DNA of 64,000 nucleotides from CAG-791 sp963605745 (GTDB taxonomy: Bacteria; Bacillota; Clostridia; Lachnospirales; Lachnospiraceae): contig CAVCWT010000006.1 in the NCBI GenBank assembly GCA_963605745.1, positions 1 through 64,000 of the forward strand, written 5' to 3'. The first letter of the stretch is position 1; each line of letters begins with the position of its first letter. Positions 32,527 to 41,918 of this stretch are shown in pieces. Made by a program: the position numbers and the translations under genes. The notes below the pieces were generated by a model, which worked only from the letters and a program-made list of their open reading frames with translations, was not told the origin of the DNA and searched no databases.

Positions 32527-34665
32527 TTGGGCAAACGAGTTTTTATTGCAGAAAAACCGAGTGTAGCCAAGGACTTTGCCAAGGCACTGCATGAGAATTT
32601 CAGAAACGGGGATGGCTTTCAGGAGTCCGAACAGACCATCGTGACCTGGTGCTTTGGACATCTGGTGACGATGGCCTATCCGGAGGCCTATGATCCGAAA
32701 TTCAAAAAATGGTCTCTGGATACCATTCCCTTCATCCCGGAAAGCTATCAGTATCAGGTCATTGATGACGCCGGCGTGCGCAAACAGTTCAAGACCGTGC
32801 AGCGAATACTGACCTCCGATGAGGTGGATACCATTTACATCTGTACGGACTCCGGACGTGAAGGGGAGTATATCTATCGCCTGGTGGCCGCACAGGCCGG
32901 GGTTACCGGCAAGAGGCAGCTTCGTGTCTGGATCGACTCCTTCACCGAGGCCGAAATCCAGCGCGGAATCCGGGAAGCCAAGGATGACCGCGAATATGAC
33001 AACATGGGAGCTGCCGCCTACCTTCGTGCCAAAGAGGACTATCTCATGGGAATCAATTTCTCCCGTGCCTTGTCTCTTAAATATGCCGGTGGAATTCGTG
33101 ATTTCCTTGGTATGGACCGCTGTGTGATAGCTGTCGGACGGGTCATGACCTGCGTCCTGGGAATTATTGTAAAGCGCGAACGGGAAATTCGTGCCTTTAC
33201 CAAAACGCCGTTCTACCGCGTCATCGGGACCTTCAAGGCAGGAGCTGACGGTGCCCCTTTTGAGGCGGAATGGTCGGCAGCACCAGGAAGCCGCTATGAG
33301 AATTCACCGCTTCTTTATAAAGAAAACGGATTCCGTAAACCAGAGGATGCCAAGGCACTGATCGAATATCTGAAGCCTTCCATCCAGGGGAGTCCCTTGC
33401 CTGTTGTGAAACAGATCACGCACAAACAGGAAAAAAAGAACGCCCCCCTTCTCTACAATCTCGCCGAGCTGCAAAATGACTGCTCCAGGATTTTTAAGCT
33501 CAGCCCCGATCAGACGCTGGATGCGGCGCAGACCTTATACGAGCGCAAATTAACGACCTACCCACGAACCGATGCGAGAGTCCTCTCTACGGCCGTTGCC
33601 AAGGAGATTGACCACAATCTAAAGGGCGTCGGAAACCTGCCGGTCTACCGAGAGCTCGTCCGCAGCATTGCCGTTTCCGGCAGCTGGAAGAGCATCGCAA
33701 AGACCAGATACACCAATGACAAAGCCATCACAGATCACTATGCGATTATTCCGACAGGGGAGGGATTATCTTCTCTGAAAAGCCTGAATCCGACCCTGCA
33801 GAAAGTGTATGATCTCATTGTTCGAAGGTTCCTTGCCATCTTTTACCCGGCCGCAGTGTTTGATAAAATGACCTTGCAGGTCGGCATTCATGCAGAGGTT
33901 CTGACGGCATCGCTGCGCGTGTGCAAGGAAAAGGGATATCAGATCTGCAGCTACAAAAAGGACGAAAGTAAGGATGCGTCCGCATCGAAAGAAGGGGACC
34001 TTGGAGCAATTGCAGATCATGAAGGAGCTACGGGAAGCACGGATGGAGAACAAGAGGACGATTCTGCAGGAAACAGTAAAGATCAGCAGGAACGCCTTGA
34101 GGAAATTCTAAAGAGCCTCAAAAAGGGAGATGTTCTGCAGGCCGTTTGTTTTGACCGGAAAGAGGGCGAGACCACACCGCCAAAGCGCTATACCGGCGGC
34201 AGCATGATCCTTACCATGGAGAATGCCGGTCAGTTCATCGAAAACGACGAACTGCGGGAGCAGATCAAGGGCTCCGGGATCGGGACGAGTGCTACGCGGG
34301 CCGGCATTCTCGAAAAGCTCGTCAACAATCAGTACATTGCACTGAACAAGAAAACGCAGGTGTATACGCCGACACAGCTGGGAGAAATGATTTACGATAC
34401 TGTGGACATTTCCTTAAAGCCGCTCCTGGATCCACGTCTTACGGCGAGCTGGGAAAAGGGACTGACACAGGTCGCAGAAGGGACCACCACGGAGGCGGAA
34501 TACCAGAACAAGCTAAATGACTATGTCGCAAGGCGCACCAATTCGGTGAAGGAATCCGATTACCGCAGCGTCCTGCGGCAGATGTATCAAAAAGATGCAG
34601 CATTTTATCCAAAGCCGATGCATTTTAAGGCCAAATATTCCTATGGGAGGAAACAGAAGTCATGA
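32527..34665 (+). CDS. topB: DNA topoisomerase III
   Basis: Type IA topoisomerase that decatenates single-stranded or gapped DNA. The 712-residue protein begins with the TOPRIM glutamate motif FIAEKPSVAKDFA, has DSGREGEYIYR, and the active-site tyrosine in TTYPRTDAR. The start is a TTG at 32527 with AGGGAG seven bases upstream. The ATG at 32428 lies in the repeat region and would add 33 non-family residues. Residues ~478-520 are an acidic low-complexity insert (Glu, Asp, Ser, Gly). No C-terminal zinc fingers are visible. Confidence 0.93.
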   Translation: MGKRVFIAEKPSVAKDFAKALHENFRNGDGFQESEQTIVTWCFGHLVTMAYPEAYDPKFKKWSLDTIPFIPESYQYQVIDDAGVRKQFKTVQRILTSDEVDTIYICTDSGREGEYIYRLVAAQAGVTGKRQLRVWIDSFTEAEIQRGIREAKDDREYDNMGAAAYLRAKEDYLMGINFSRALSLKYAGGIRDFLGMDRCVIAVGRVMTCVLGIIVKREREIRAFTKTPFYRVIGTFKAGADGAPFEAEWSAAPGSRYENSPLLYKENGFRKPEDAKALIEYLKPSIQGSPLPVVKQITHKQEKKNAPLLYNLAELQNDCSRIFKLSPDQTLDAAQTLYERKLTTYPRTDARVLSTAVAKEIDHNLKGVGNLPVYRELVRSIAVSGSWKSIAKTRYTNDKAITDHYAIIPTGEGLSSLKSLNPTLQKVYDLIVRRFLAIFYPAAVFDKMTLQVGIHAEVLTASLRVCKEKGYQICSYKKDESKDASASKEGDLGAIADHEGATGSTDGEQEDDSAGNSKDQQERLEEILKSLKKGDVLQAVCFDRKEGETTPPKRYTGGSMILTMENAGQFIENDELREQIKGSGIGTSATRAGILEKLVNNQYIALNKKTQVYTPTQLGEMIYDTVDISLKPLLDPRLTASWEKGLTQVAEGTTTEAEYQNKLNDYVARRTNSVKESDYRSVLRQMYQKDAAFYPKPMHFKAKYSYGRKQKS

Positions 34666-35336
34666 TTCAGGATTACAAGATTACGGAGCTGTTCGATTTA
34701 AAGGAGAGCATTGCGGCCGAGTACCTTACGGCCTATGCCTACCCTTGGGAGGTTCTGCCGCACATTGAGGAGATCATTCTGGAAATCGGAAAGAGCCTTC
34801 CTGAAGGCCGCTTTGAGAAGAAAGGCGAGAACATCTGGATTGCAAAGAGTGCCAAGGTGTTCGATTCCGCCTATATTGCAGGGCCCTGCATCATTGACGA
34901 GGATGCCGAAATCCGTCAATGTGCCTTCATCCGCGGAAAGGCTCTTGTCGGAAAGGGCTGCGTTGTCGGCAATTCCTGCGAGCTCAAAAATGTCATTCTG
35001 TTCAACAAATGCGAGGTTCCGCATTACAACTATGTCGGCGATTCCATTCTGGGGTTCCATGCACATATGGGAGCCGGTGCCATCACCTCGAACATCAAAT
35101 CCGACCGCACAAATGTGGTGATTCATGAGGGCAATGAGAGTGCCCAGACCGGCCTTCGAAAGATGGGTGCTGTCCTTGGCGACTGGACGGAGATTGGCTG
35201 CAACAGCGTGCTGAATCCGGGATCCGTTGTCGGACGTCATTCCAACGTCTATCCGCTGTCGATGGTGCGCGGCTGCATTCCGGCAGAGCACATCTACAAG
35301 GATAAGGAACATGTGGTTGCCAAGGAAGAAGGGTAA
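34662..35336 (+). CDS. Left-handed beta-helix sugar-phosphate/acyltransferase-like protein
   Basis: A 224-residue protein with hexapeptide repeats from about residue 55 to 200 (IWIAKSAKVFDSAYIAGPCI, FIRGKALVGKGCVVGNSC, GHAHMGAGAI-like turn, VLGDWTEIGCNSVLNPGSVVG). This is the fold of the GlmU C-terminal acetyltransferase domain. It lacks the nucleotidyltransferase half. Similar proteins are annotated as UDP-N-acetylglucosamine pyrophosphorylase-related. The ATG overlaps the topB stop (ATGA) with GGGAGG upstream. The acceptor substrate is unknown. Confidence 0.82.
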   Translation: MIQDYKITELFDLKESIAAEYLTAYAYPWEVLPHIEEIILEIGKSLPEGRFEKKGENIWIAKSAKVFDSAYIAGPCIIDEDAEIRQCAFIRGKALVGKGCVVGNSCELKNVILFNKCEVPHYNYVGDSILGFHAHMGAGAITSNIKSDRTNVVIHEGNESAQTGLRKMGAVLGDWTEIGCNSVLNPGSVVGRHSNVYPLSMVRGCIPAEHIYKDKEHVVAKEEG

Positions 35337-35449
35337 CTTGCTGTAAACGTGATAAATGTGAGAAATCGGTACCTTGTTCAGGCCTTCGGAGCTGTCGTTT
35401 TGGCAAATGATCTGCTGTAACGAGGGGAAGATTCGGGTGTAATCAGCGT

Positions 35450-37159
35450 ATGTCATCTGCAGCTTTTTTTGTAATATTGTGTGCTGTCGCTCTCGTGATT
35501 TTGGGAATCCGGCAGCGAAGGAGTCAGAAGGAGCAGCTAAAACGTCGGCTCCGGGAATCTTTTGGCAGGAAATCAGCTAAGAGAATGGAGCAGGGGCGTT
35601 ATGAAAAGGTTCCTGGCTTTTTCCTGCGCCATCATCCCTTACATGGAATTGATGATATTACCTGGAACGACCTGGAGCTGGACCGGATCTATCATCAAAT
35701 GGACAGCACCCTGAGTGCCGCGGGAGAGGAATATCTGTATGCACTGCTTCGAACAGCCTCCGGAGAGCTGCAGATTCCACATTCGGTGCTTTGCTATCTC
35801 GAGGAAGCAGAGCATACAGAGGAACGTATGCAGCTACAGCTCGCACTGCGGCAGCTGGATCACTGCGGACGGTATTCACTGTATGACTACCTGGATCAGA
35901 TGGACCAGGCTCCGCAGGAATCCAATCTGCAGCACCTTCCGGCATTTCTGCTGCCGATTTTCTCCATCGCTCTTTTGTTCTGGAATACCAGGATCGGGAT
36001 TCTGTGTCTGATCGGTTCGCTCATTCTGAACATGATGACCTATTACCGCAGAAAAGGAGAGATCGATCCCTATATCACAACCTGCGCCTACCTCCTTCGA
36101 CTGGTTCAATGCACCGAACAGGTGAGCCGCATTGACTGCCCGGCCTTTGCCAAAGAGAATGAGGAGCTGTCGCAGATACTGCCGCAGCTAAGGGAATTCA
36201 CAAAAGGGAGCGGCCTTGTGGTGTCAGGGCAGGCGTTTTCCGGCGGCAATCCGCTGGACCTTATTCTGGACTATATCCGGATCCTGTTCCATCTGGATCT
36301 TGTCCGCTTCAATTCCATGCTGCAGTTCGAGATCCGAAACCGGCAGCTCTTTGAGCAAATGCTGCGCCTTGCAGGGCGAATCGACGCTGCGATTGCACTT
36401 GCATCCTACGAAAAGAGCCTTCCCGGGACCTGTGAGCCGCACCTGAATGATTCTGACAACGCAAGCGATTCGCCGCTTCATCCGCAGCTGGAGATCACCG
36501 GTCTGTATCATCCGCTCCTGGAGGATCCGGTGCCAAACAACGTAACAGCCACCCAGTCCATACTCCTTACCGGTTCCAATGCCTCCGGCAAGTCGACCTT
36601 CCTGAAGGCTGTGGCCATCTGTGCATTGTTCGCACAGACGGTTGGCTATTGCCCTGCAAAAGAGTATAAAGGAAACCGGTTTCGAATCGGAACCTCCATG
36701 GCGCTTCGTGACAACCTTCTGCAGAAGGAGAGCTATTTCATGGTGGAGATCCGCTCACTGAAGCGAATCTGTGATATGGCAGAGGAAAGCGGTGATCCTG
36801 TTCTGTGCTGCGTGGATGAGGTGCTGCGGGGAACCAATACTGTAGAACGGATCGCAGCCTCAGCAGAGATCCTTAAGGAGCTGGCAGGCCGAAACGTTTT
36901 ATGTTTTGCCGCAACCCATGACATCGAGCTGACAGCCATTCTGGCTGAGCACTATGAAAACGATCATTTTGAAGAGGAGCTGGAGGGGGAGGACGTTCAT
37001 TTCTCCTATCGCCTGAAAAAGGGGCCGGCAACAACCAGAAATGCCATTCGGCTCCTTGCGGTTACAGGCTTTGATCCGGAGGTGACAAGGCGTGCGGCAG
37101 AGCGCGCAGAAGGCTTTGAGAGAACCGGAAGGTGGGATACGGCCAAAGAAAGATCCTGA
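35450..37159 (+). CDS. Membrane-associated MutS-like ATPase
   Basis: A 569-residue protein with a C-terminal MutS ATPase domain: Walker A LTGSNASGKSTFLKA near residue 375, Walker B CCVDEVLRGTNTVERIAAS, and FAATHDIELT. It lacks the N-terminal mismatch-reading domains I-II of real MutS, which is encoded separately at 58657. It has a hydrophobic N-terminal helix (residues 1-20) and two further membrane segments around 165-205 (PIFSIALLFW, IGILCLIGSLILNMM). Such proteins are called MutS-like or mismatch repair ATPases, but the membrane helices argue against classical mismatch repair. No clear ribosome binding site precedes ATG 35450. Confidence 0.8.
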   Translation: MSSAAFFVILCAVALVILGIRQRRSQKEQLKRRLRESFGRKSAKRMEQGRYEKVPGFFLRHHPLHGIDDITWNDLELDRIYHQMDSTLSAAGEEYLYALLRTASGELQIPHSVLCYLEEAEHTEERMQLQLALRQLDHCGRYSLYDYLDQMDQAPQESNLQHLPAFLLPIFSIALLFWNTRIGILCLIGSLILNMMTYYRRKGEIDPYITTCAYLLRLVQCTEQVSRIDCPAFAKENEELSQILPQLREFTKGSGLVVSGQAFSGGNPLDLILDYIRILFHLDLVRFNSMLQFEIRNRQLFEQMLRLAGRIDAAIALASYEKSLPGTCEPHLNDSDNASDSPLHPQLEITGLYHPLLEDPVPNNVTATQSILLTGSNASGKSTFLKAVAICALFAQTVGYCPAKEYKGNRFRIGTSMALRDNLLQKESYFMVEIRSLKRICDMAEESGDPVLCCVDEVLRGTNTVERIAASAEILKELAGRNVLCFAATHDIELTAILAEHYENDHFEEELEGEDVHFSYRLKKGPATTRNAIRLLAVTGFDPEVTRRAAERAEGFERTGRWDTAKERS

Positions 37160-37237
37160 AACGTAGGAGTAAGGGGCCTTTTAGCACCGGCACCACAAAA
37201 TCAGCCGCGATTCGGCAGCAACGGGAGGAAGCATTTC

Positions 37238-37723
37238 ATGCATGTTGTCATTTACAGTGACGGCTCCGCAAGGGGCAACCCGGACGGACCGGGAGGATAC
37301 GGGGCCGTCCTTCAATATGTGGATTCCAAAGGAGAGCTCCATGAAAAGGAGCTCTCGGAGGGTTTTAATCCGACCTCGAATAACCGGATGGAGCTGCTGG
37401 GGGCAATTACAGCCCTGGAGGCCTTAAACCGCCCCTGCGAGGTGGACCTGTATTCGGATTCCAGTTACCTGATCAATGCCTTTGAAAAGGGATGGCTGGC
37501 ATCCTGGCAGAAAAACGGCTGGAAGACCGCATCCAAGGCGCGGGTTAAAAATCAGGACCTTTGGAAGCGGATGCTGGCAGTGGCCGGGCGGCATCAGATC
37601 ACCTGGCACTGGGTCAAGGGACATGCCGGACATGAGATGAATGAGCGCTGCGATCAGCTGGCGACAGCAGCAGCCGATGCAATGTACGGCGTGAACAAGC
37701 CGAATGTGGAAGATAAAATCTAA
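37238..37723 (+). CDS. rnhA: Ribonuclease HI
   Basis: Cleaves the RNA strand of RNA-DNA hybrids. The 161-residue protein has all four acidic catalytic residues in context: IYSDGSARGNPDGPGGYG, NRMELLGAITAL, DLYSDSSYLINAF and NERCDQLATAAA. GGAGG lies ahead of the ATG. The dUTPase gene follows after 30 bp. The gap before it (37160-37237) contains ggcaccac and aaatcagc, shared with the serC-serA gap. Confidence 0.96.
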   Translation: MHVVIYSDGSARGNPDGPGGYGAVLQYVDSKGELHEKELSEGFNPTSNNRMELLGAITALEALNRPCEVDLYSDSSYLINAFEKGWLASWQKNGWKTASKARVKNQDLWKRMLAVAGRHQITWHWVKGHAGHEMNERCDQLATAAADAMYGVNKPNVEDKI

Positions 37724-37753
37724 GGTGAACCGCAGCAGACCAGGAGAAATGGA

Positions 37754-38212
37754 ATGAATGGAATGAATGAAAAGAATGAAAAGACGATTCGGATTTTATA
37801 TCACAGCAATGAAATTGACCATTTGACTTATGTGGACGGCAAGAGCGACTGGATCGACCTTCGAGCGGCAAAGGAATATCAGCTCAAGGCCGGCGAGTTC
37901 GCCTTAATTGATCTGGGCATCAGCGTTAAGCTCCCGGAAGGGTACGAGATGATCACGGCGCCCAGGTCCTCCACCTTCAAAAATTATGGCCTCATCCAGT
38001 CCAACGGCATCGGTGTGGTGGACGAGTCTTACTGCGGAGATGGAGATGTCCTTAAAATGCCGGTCTATGCAACAAGAGATACGGTGGTGCATGTCAACGA
38101 TCGCATCTGTCAGTTCCGGATTCAGGAGCATCAGCCCCGCATCGTATTCGATGAGGTGGAAACGCTCGGCTCTGAAAACCGCGGAGGCTTTGGCAGCACC
38201 GGAAGGCAGTGA
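37754..38212 (+). CDS. dut: dUTP diphosphatase
   Basis: Hydrolyses dUTP to dUMP, preventing uracil incorporation. The 152-residue protein has the trimeric dUTPase motifs in order: IDLRAA, PRSSTFKNYGLIQSNGIGVVD with the catalytic region, YCGDGD, RICQFRI, and the C-terminal Gly-rich arm NRGGFGSTGRQ. ATG 37754 follows AGGAG. The neighbouring rnhA makes a small nucleic-acid hygiene pair. The first ten residues are polar and repetitive (MNGMNEKNEK) and may not be structured. Confidence 0.93.
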   Translation: MNGMNEKNEKTIRILYHSNEIDHLTYVDGKSDWIDLRAAKEYQLKAGEFALIDLGISVKLPEGYEMITAPRSSTFKNYGLIQSNGIGVVDESYCGDGDVLKMPVYATRDTVVHVNDRICQFRIQEHQPRIVFDEVETLGSENRGGFGSTGRQ

Positions 38213-38224
38213 AAGGGGCAATCC

Positions 38225-39634
38225 ATGGAACCAAGAGTCAGTATCATTGTTCCGGCCTACAACGCAGAAAAGACCATCGGACGATGCATCGAGAGCATTT
38301 GCAGACAAACCTATTCCGATTATGAGCTGCTGGTGATGGATGACGGCAGCAGTGACAATACGGCGCAGATTCTGGATCAATATGCAGCAGAGGATTCCAG
38401 AATCCGCGTCATCCATAAAGAGAATTCCGGCGTGTCGGATACGAGGAATCAGGCGTTAAACCTTGCAAGGGGGGAGTTTGTTCAGTTTCTGGATGCCGAT
38501 GACTGGATTACGCCGGATGCGACAAGACTCTTTGTCCGCACGATGGAGGATAATCCGACCTGCGATATGGTCATCGCCGATTTCTACCGGGTCATTGGCA
38601 AAAACATGGCGCAAAAAGGAGACATCGAGGAGGAACGGCTGCTGACCAGGCAGGAGTATGCGGATGAAATGATGAAGAGTCCGGCAGACTTTTATTACGG
38701 CGTTTTGTGGAACAAATTTTATCGGCGCAGCCTCATCGAGGAATATCAGCTGCGCATGGATACGCAGCTGGATTGGTCGGAGGATTTTATTTTCAATATG
38801 GAGTACGTGCTCCATACGGATCGTATTTATGTATTGAAGGCGCCGGTATATTATTATGTGAAGACGGAAGGATCGCTGGTGGCGCAGGGCGGTGCCAGCA
38901 TCAGCCGAACGGTTCGGATGAAGCTGGATGTGGTCGAGTATTACAGCAATTTTTATAAGGACATCTACAAGGAGGGTGGTTACCTTTTACGGAGTCCTGT
39001 CATTTATTCCTTCCTTCTGAATTTTGCCAAAGACGGCAGTGTGAACCCGGTGGCGCCGGAGCGAAGGCTCGGTCAGGAGCGCGTGGACGTTCGCATCGAT
39101 TCCGAAATGGAGGAGAACCCGTTTGCGCTGAATTTCTATGAGGATCGAATGCTCGAGCGGTCGCTGGAGCGAATTTGCAAAGGCTGGGATCTGGAGGAAA
39201 CAGAGGTTCAGGTTCTCTTGTATCTAAAGCTGGCCGGCGGGGAAGCTGCGCCGGAGGAGATTCGCAGCTATACCGGAATGTCCGCCAGCGGGCTGCGGAT
39301 TGTACTGCAAAAGCTCGTTCGAAAAAAGCTCGTGGAGCGCAAAAAGGTTAAAATTGGCAAAAAGAAAATCGAAGAAGGAGATTCGCCGGAAAATTCACCG
39401 GTAAACAGTTCCGAGAGCAGAACAGACAAAAGGGAAGAAACAACGACCAAACGCACAGATGTGCGAATTTTCTACGGCGAAGCATCGACGCCGGTGCAGG
39501 AGGCTCTCGAGCGGGCTTTTCGTGACATCGACGAGATTCGGTTCCGGGATTTTTCAAAGGAAGAGATGGCAGAATATCGAAGGCTCGGCGGACATGCCGC
39601 ACGAAATGTGAGAACTGCCTTAGGGGAAGGCTGA
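38225..39634 (+). CDS. Family 2 glycosyltransferase fused to a MarR-like winged-helix domain
   Basis: A 469-residue protein. Residues 1-230 are a GT-A family 2 glycosyltransferase: VSIIVPAYNAEKTIGRCIES, DDGSSDNTAQIL, and the metal-binding region VQFLDADDWIT. No membrane helices are seen. The C-terminal part from about residue 318 reads as a winged helix (VQVLLYLKLAGG, EEIRSYTGMSASGLRIVLQKLVRKKLVER). It has a charged insert in the wing and MarR-like final helices (SKEEMAEYRRL). The combination is unusual. Sugar donor and acceptor are unknown. It is followed seven bases later by a frame leading to the GH31 gene, so both may be one operon. Confidence 0.78.
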   Translation: MEPRVSIIVPAYNAEKTIGRCIESICRQTYSDYELLVMDDGSSDNTAQILDQYAAEDSRIRVIHKENSGVSDTRNQALNLARGEFVQFLDADDWITPDATRLFVRTMEDNPTCDMVIADFYRVIGKNMAQKGDIEEERLLTRQEYADEMMKSPADFYYGVLWNKFYRRSLIEEYQLRMDTQLDWSEDFIFNMEYVLHTDRIYVLKAPVYYYVKTEGSLVAQGGASISRTVRMKLDVVEYYSNFYKDIYKEGGYLLRSPVIYSFLLNFAKDGSVNPVAPERRLGQERVDVRIDSEMEENPFALNFYEDRMLERSLERICKGWDLEETEVQVLLYLKLAGGEAAPEEIRSYTGMSASGLRIVLQKLVRKKLVERKKVKIGKKKIEEGDSPENSPVNSSESRTDKREETTTKRTDVRIFYGEASTPVQEALERAFRDIDEIRFRDFSKEEMAEYRRLGGHAARNVRTALGEG

Positions 39635-39670
39635 TTCAACATGGCCGATAGGCCTGAAAGGAGAGGGAAT

Positions 39671-41692
39671 ATGGTATTTACACAGGAAAACGGAGCATTG
39701 GTTGCAAGAAACCTAGGAGAAACGCTTCGCATTGAAGCATGGGGGACAGATTCTCTTCGCGTTCGTTCAACGCGTCATGCCGCTTTGAACGATTCGTTCT
39801 GGGCGCTGACCGAGGAGCCGAATACGACGAACCCTGTCATTGAGATTACCGAAGAGGATCACTGGGTCGGAGACGGCACCATTGACAAAAGACCGATTGC
39901 AAAAATTACCAACGGCCGCATCTGTGCCGTTGTGAATTTTGCCGGGGTTGTAACCTTCTATAAGGACGGGCAGCACCTTCTTCGTGAGTATTTTCGGTAT
40001 TATGACGGAACACTGTCCAAAGAAAGCAGGTGCCTTAAGATCCGAAGCCGCGAGTGGCGAGGGATTCCCGGCGGCGATTTCTCTTTGAGCATGCGCTTTG
40101 AGAGCATCGATGATGAGAAGCTCTACGGCATGGGCCAGTACCAGCAGCCGTATCTGGATCTCAAGGGATGCGTTCTGGATCTGGAGCAGCGTAACTCGCA
40201 GGTAACGGTTCCGTTTTTGGTTTCCTCGAAGGGTTATGGATTCCTTTGGAACAATCCGGCGGTCGGCCGCGTTTCTTTTGGTAAGAACTATACGGAGTGG
40301 CAGGCAAAGGCAACAAAGCAGATGGACTACTGGATCACGGCTGCCGATACGCCAAAGGAGATTCTGGCAAACTATACGAACGTGACCGGACACGCTCCGA
40401 TGTTCCCGGAGGATATGATGGGTCTGTGGCAGTGCAAGCTCCGCTACCGCACACAGGATGAGGTCCTTACCGTCGCAAGACAATGCGAGAAGGAAGGCAT
40501 CAAGATTGATCTTATCGTCATCGATTTCTTCCACTGGACAGTGCAGGGCGACTGGAAATTCGATACGACCTACTGGCCGGATCCGAAGGCGATGGTCGAC
40601 GAGCTGCATTCAATGGGCATCAAGGTCATTGTTTCCGTATGGCCCTCTGTTGACCGCAAGAGCGAGAACTTTGGCGAAATGATGGACCGCGGCCTTCTCA
40701 TCATGACCGAGCGCGGCGCACAGCAGACCTACGATTACCAGGGCGACTGCGTAGAGATTGATGTCTTCAATCCGGAAACCAGAAAATACGTCTGGGAGAA
40801 ATGCAAAAAGAACTATTACGATTATGGCATCGATGCCTTCTGGCTGGATAACTCCGAGCCGGACTACGGCGTATATGATTTTGACAACTATCGGTATTAC
40901 AACGGATCTGCACTGGAGAGCAGCTGCCAGTATCCGCAGTGGTACAGCCGCATTTTCTACGATCCGATGAAGGAAATGGGCAATGAGTACGTTGTAAATC
41001 TCCTCCGCAGCGGCTGGGCCGGCAGCCAGAAATACGGGAACGTCATCTGGTCCGGCGATGTGCCGAGTACCTTTGAAGCGTTCCGGGATCAGCTCCAGGC
41101 CGGCCTTAACATGGGCCTTGCAGGCATTCCGTGGTGGACTACGGACATCGGCGGCTTTATGACAGATGATGTAAATGATCCGGATTTCCAGCAGCTTTTG
41201 ATCCGCTGGTATGAGTTCGCTGTCTACACGGCAGTGTTCCGCATGCATGGAGACCGCGGCCCCTACAACATCGAGCCCCTTGACACCCGTGACTGGGGCG
41301 GCGGATACCTTCACACCGGCCAGGACAACGAGCTGTGGAGCTACGGTGAAGAGAATTACCGGATCATGAAGAAATATTATGACATCCGAATCTCGATGAA
41401 GCCGTATATCAAACAGCTCTTTGACGAGGCACACCAAAACGGATCTCCGTTAATTCGTACGATGTTCTATGAATTCCCGCAGGATACGAAGTGCTGGGAG
41501 CTGCAGGATCAGTATATGTTCGGTTCCGAGTACCTTGTAGCACCGATTCTGCATCTGAACGAATTCGAACGCGATGTCTATCTGCCGGCCGGCACCTGGA
41601 CCGACACCAGAGACGGACAGCAGTACGAAGGCGGACAGACTGTCCACGTGGCAGCACCGCTGGATTCCATTCCGGTGTTTCAGAAGAACTGA
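39671..41692 (+). CDS. Glycoside hydrolase family 31 (alpha-xylosidase/alpha-glucosidase type)
   Basis: A 673-residue cytoplasmic glycosidase (no signal peptide). The nucleophile lies in IDAFWLDNSEPDYG (Asp393) and the acid/base in WSGDVPSTFEAF (Asp463), spaced as in GH31. The AFWLDNSEP form resembles the YicI/XylS alpha-xylosidase group more than starch-type alpha-glucosidases. ATG 39671 follows AAAGGAGAGG; the open frame starts at 39641. Two strong terminators follow. It probably degrades imported xyloglucan or isoprimeverose-like oligosaccharides, but no transporter is adjacent. Confidence 0.88.
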   Translation: MVFTQENGALVARNLGETLRIEAWGTDSLRVRSTRHAALNDSFWALTEEPNTTNPVIEITEEDHWVGDGTIDKRPIAKITNGRICAVVNFAGVVTFYKDGQHLLREYFRYYDGTLSKESRCLKIRSREWRGIPGGDFSLSMRFESIDDEKLYGMGQYQQPYLDLKGCVLDLEQRNSQVTVPFLVSSKGYGFLWNNPAVGRVSFGKNYTEWQAKATKQMDYWITAADTPKEILANYTNVTGHAPMFPEDMMGLWQCKLRYRTQDEVLTVARQCEKEGIKIDLIVIDFFHWTVQGDWKFDTTYWPDPKAMVDELHSMGIKVIVSVWPSVDRKSENFGEMMDRGLLIMTERGAQQTYDYQGDCVEIDVFNPETRKYVWEKCKKNYYDYGIDAFWLDNSEPDYGVYDFDNYRYYNGSALESSCQYPQWYSRIFYDPMKEMGNEYVVNLLRSGWAGSQKYGNVIWSGDVPSTFEAFRDQLQAGLNMGLAGIPWWTTDIGGFMTDDVNDPDFQQLLIRWYEFAVYTAVFRMHGDRGPYNIEPLDTRDWGGGYLHTGQDNELWSYGEENYRIMKKYYDIRISMKPYIKQLFDEAHQNGSPLIRTMFYEFPQDTKCWELQDQYMFGSEYLVAPILHLNEFERDVYLPAGTWTDTRDGQQYEGGQTVHVAAPLDSIPVFQKN

Positions 41693-41715
41693 TGTACTCG
41701 CAAATGGCTGATGCC

Positions 41716-41751
41716 ACAACTCGAAAATGCCATATGGCATTTTCGAGTTGT
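41716..41751. terminator. First of two tandem terminators after the GH31 gene
   Basis: A perfect 36-nt palindrome (acaactcgaaaatgccat followed by its complement), followed by tt. Symmetry allows either direction; the tail is short. Confidence 0.7.
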
Positions 41752-41753
41752 TT

Positions 41754-41796
41754 AAAAAGACTGCACTCCTATGGATGACCGGGAGGCAGTCTTTTT
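41754..41796 (+). terminator. Second tandem terminator after the GH31 gene
   Basis: aaaaagactgc pairs with gcagtcttttt, continued inward by ctcc / ggag; the 3' arm provides the T5 tract. Confidence 0.85.
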
Positions 41797-41918
41797 ATGT
41801 AAGCATGTGTTGCATCTGCGGGGGGGAGCGTGAGAAAATAGTGTTTTAGAAAGATTCACGATTGAAGTGACGGCTCGAACCGGCAATACGATCTGTCACA
41901 ATCCAAGGGGGCTATAAA

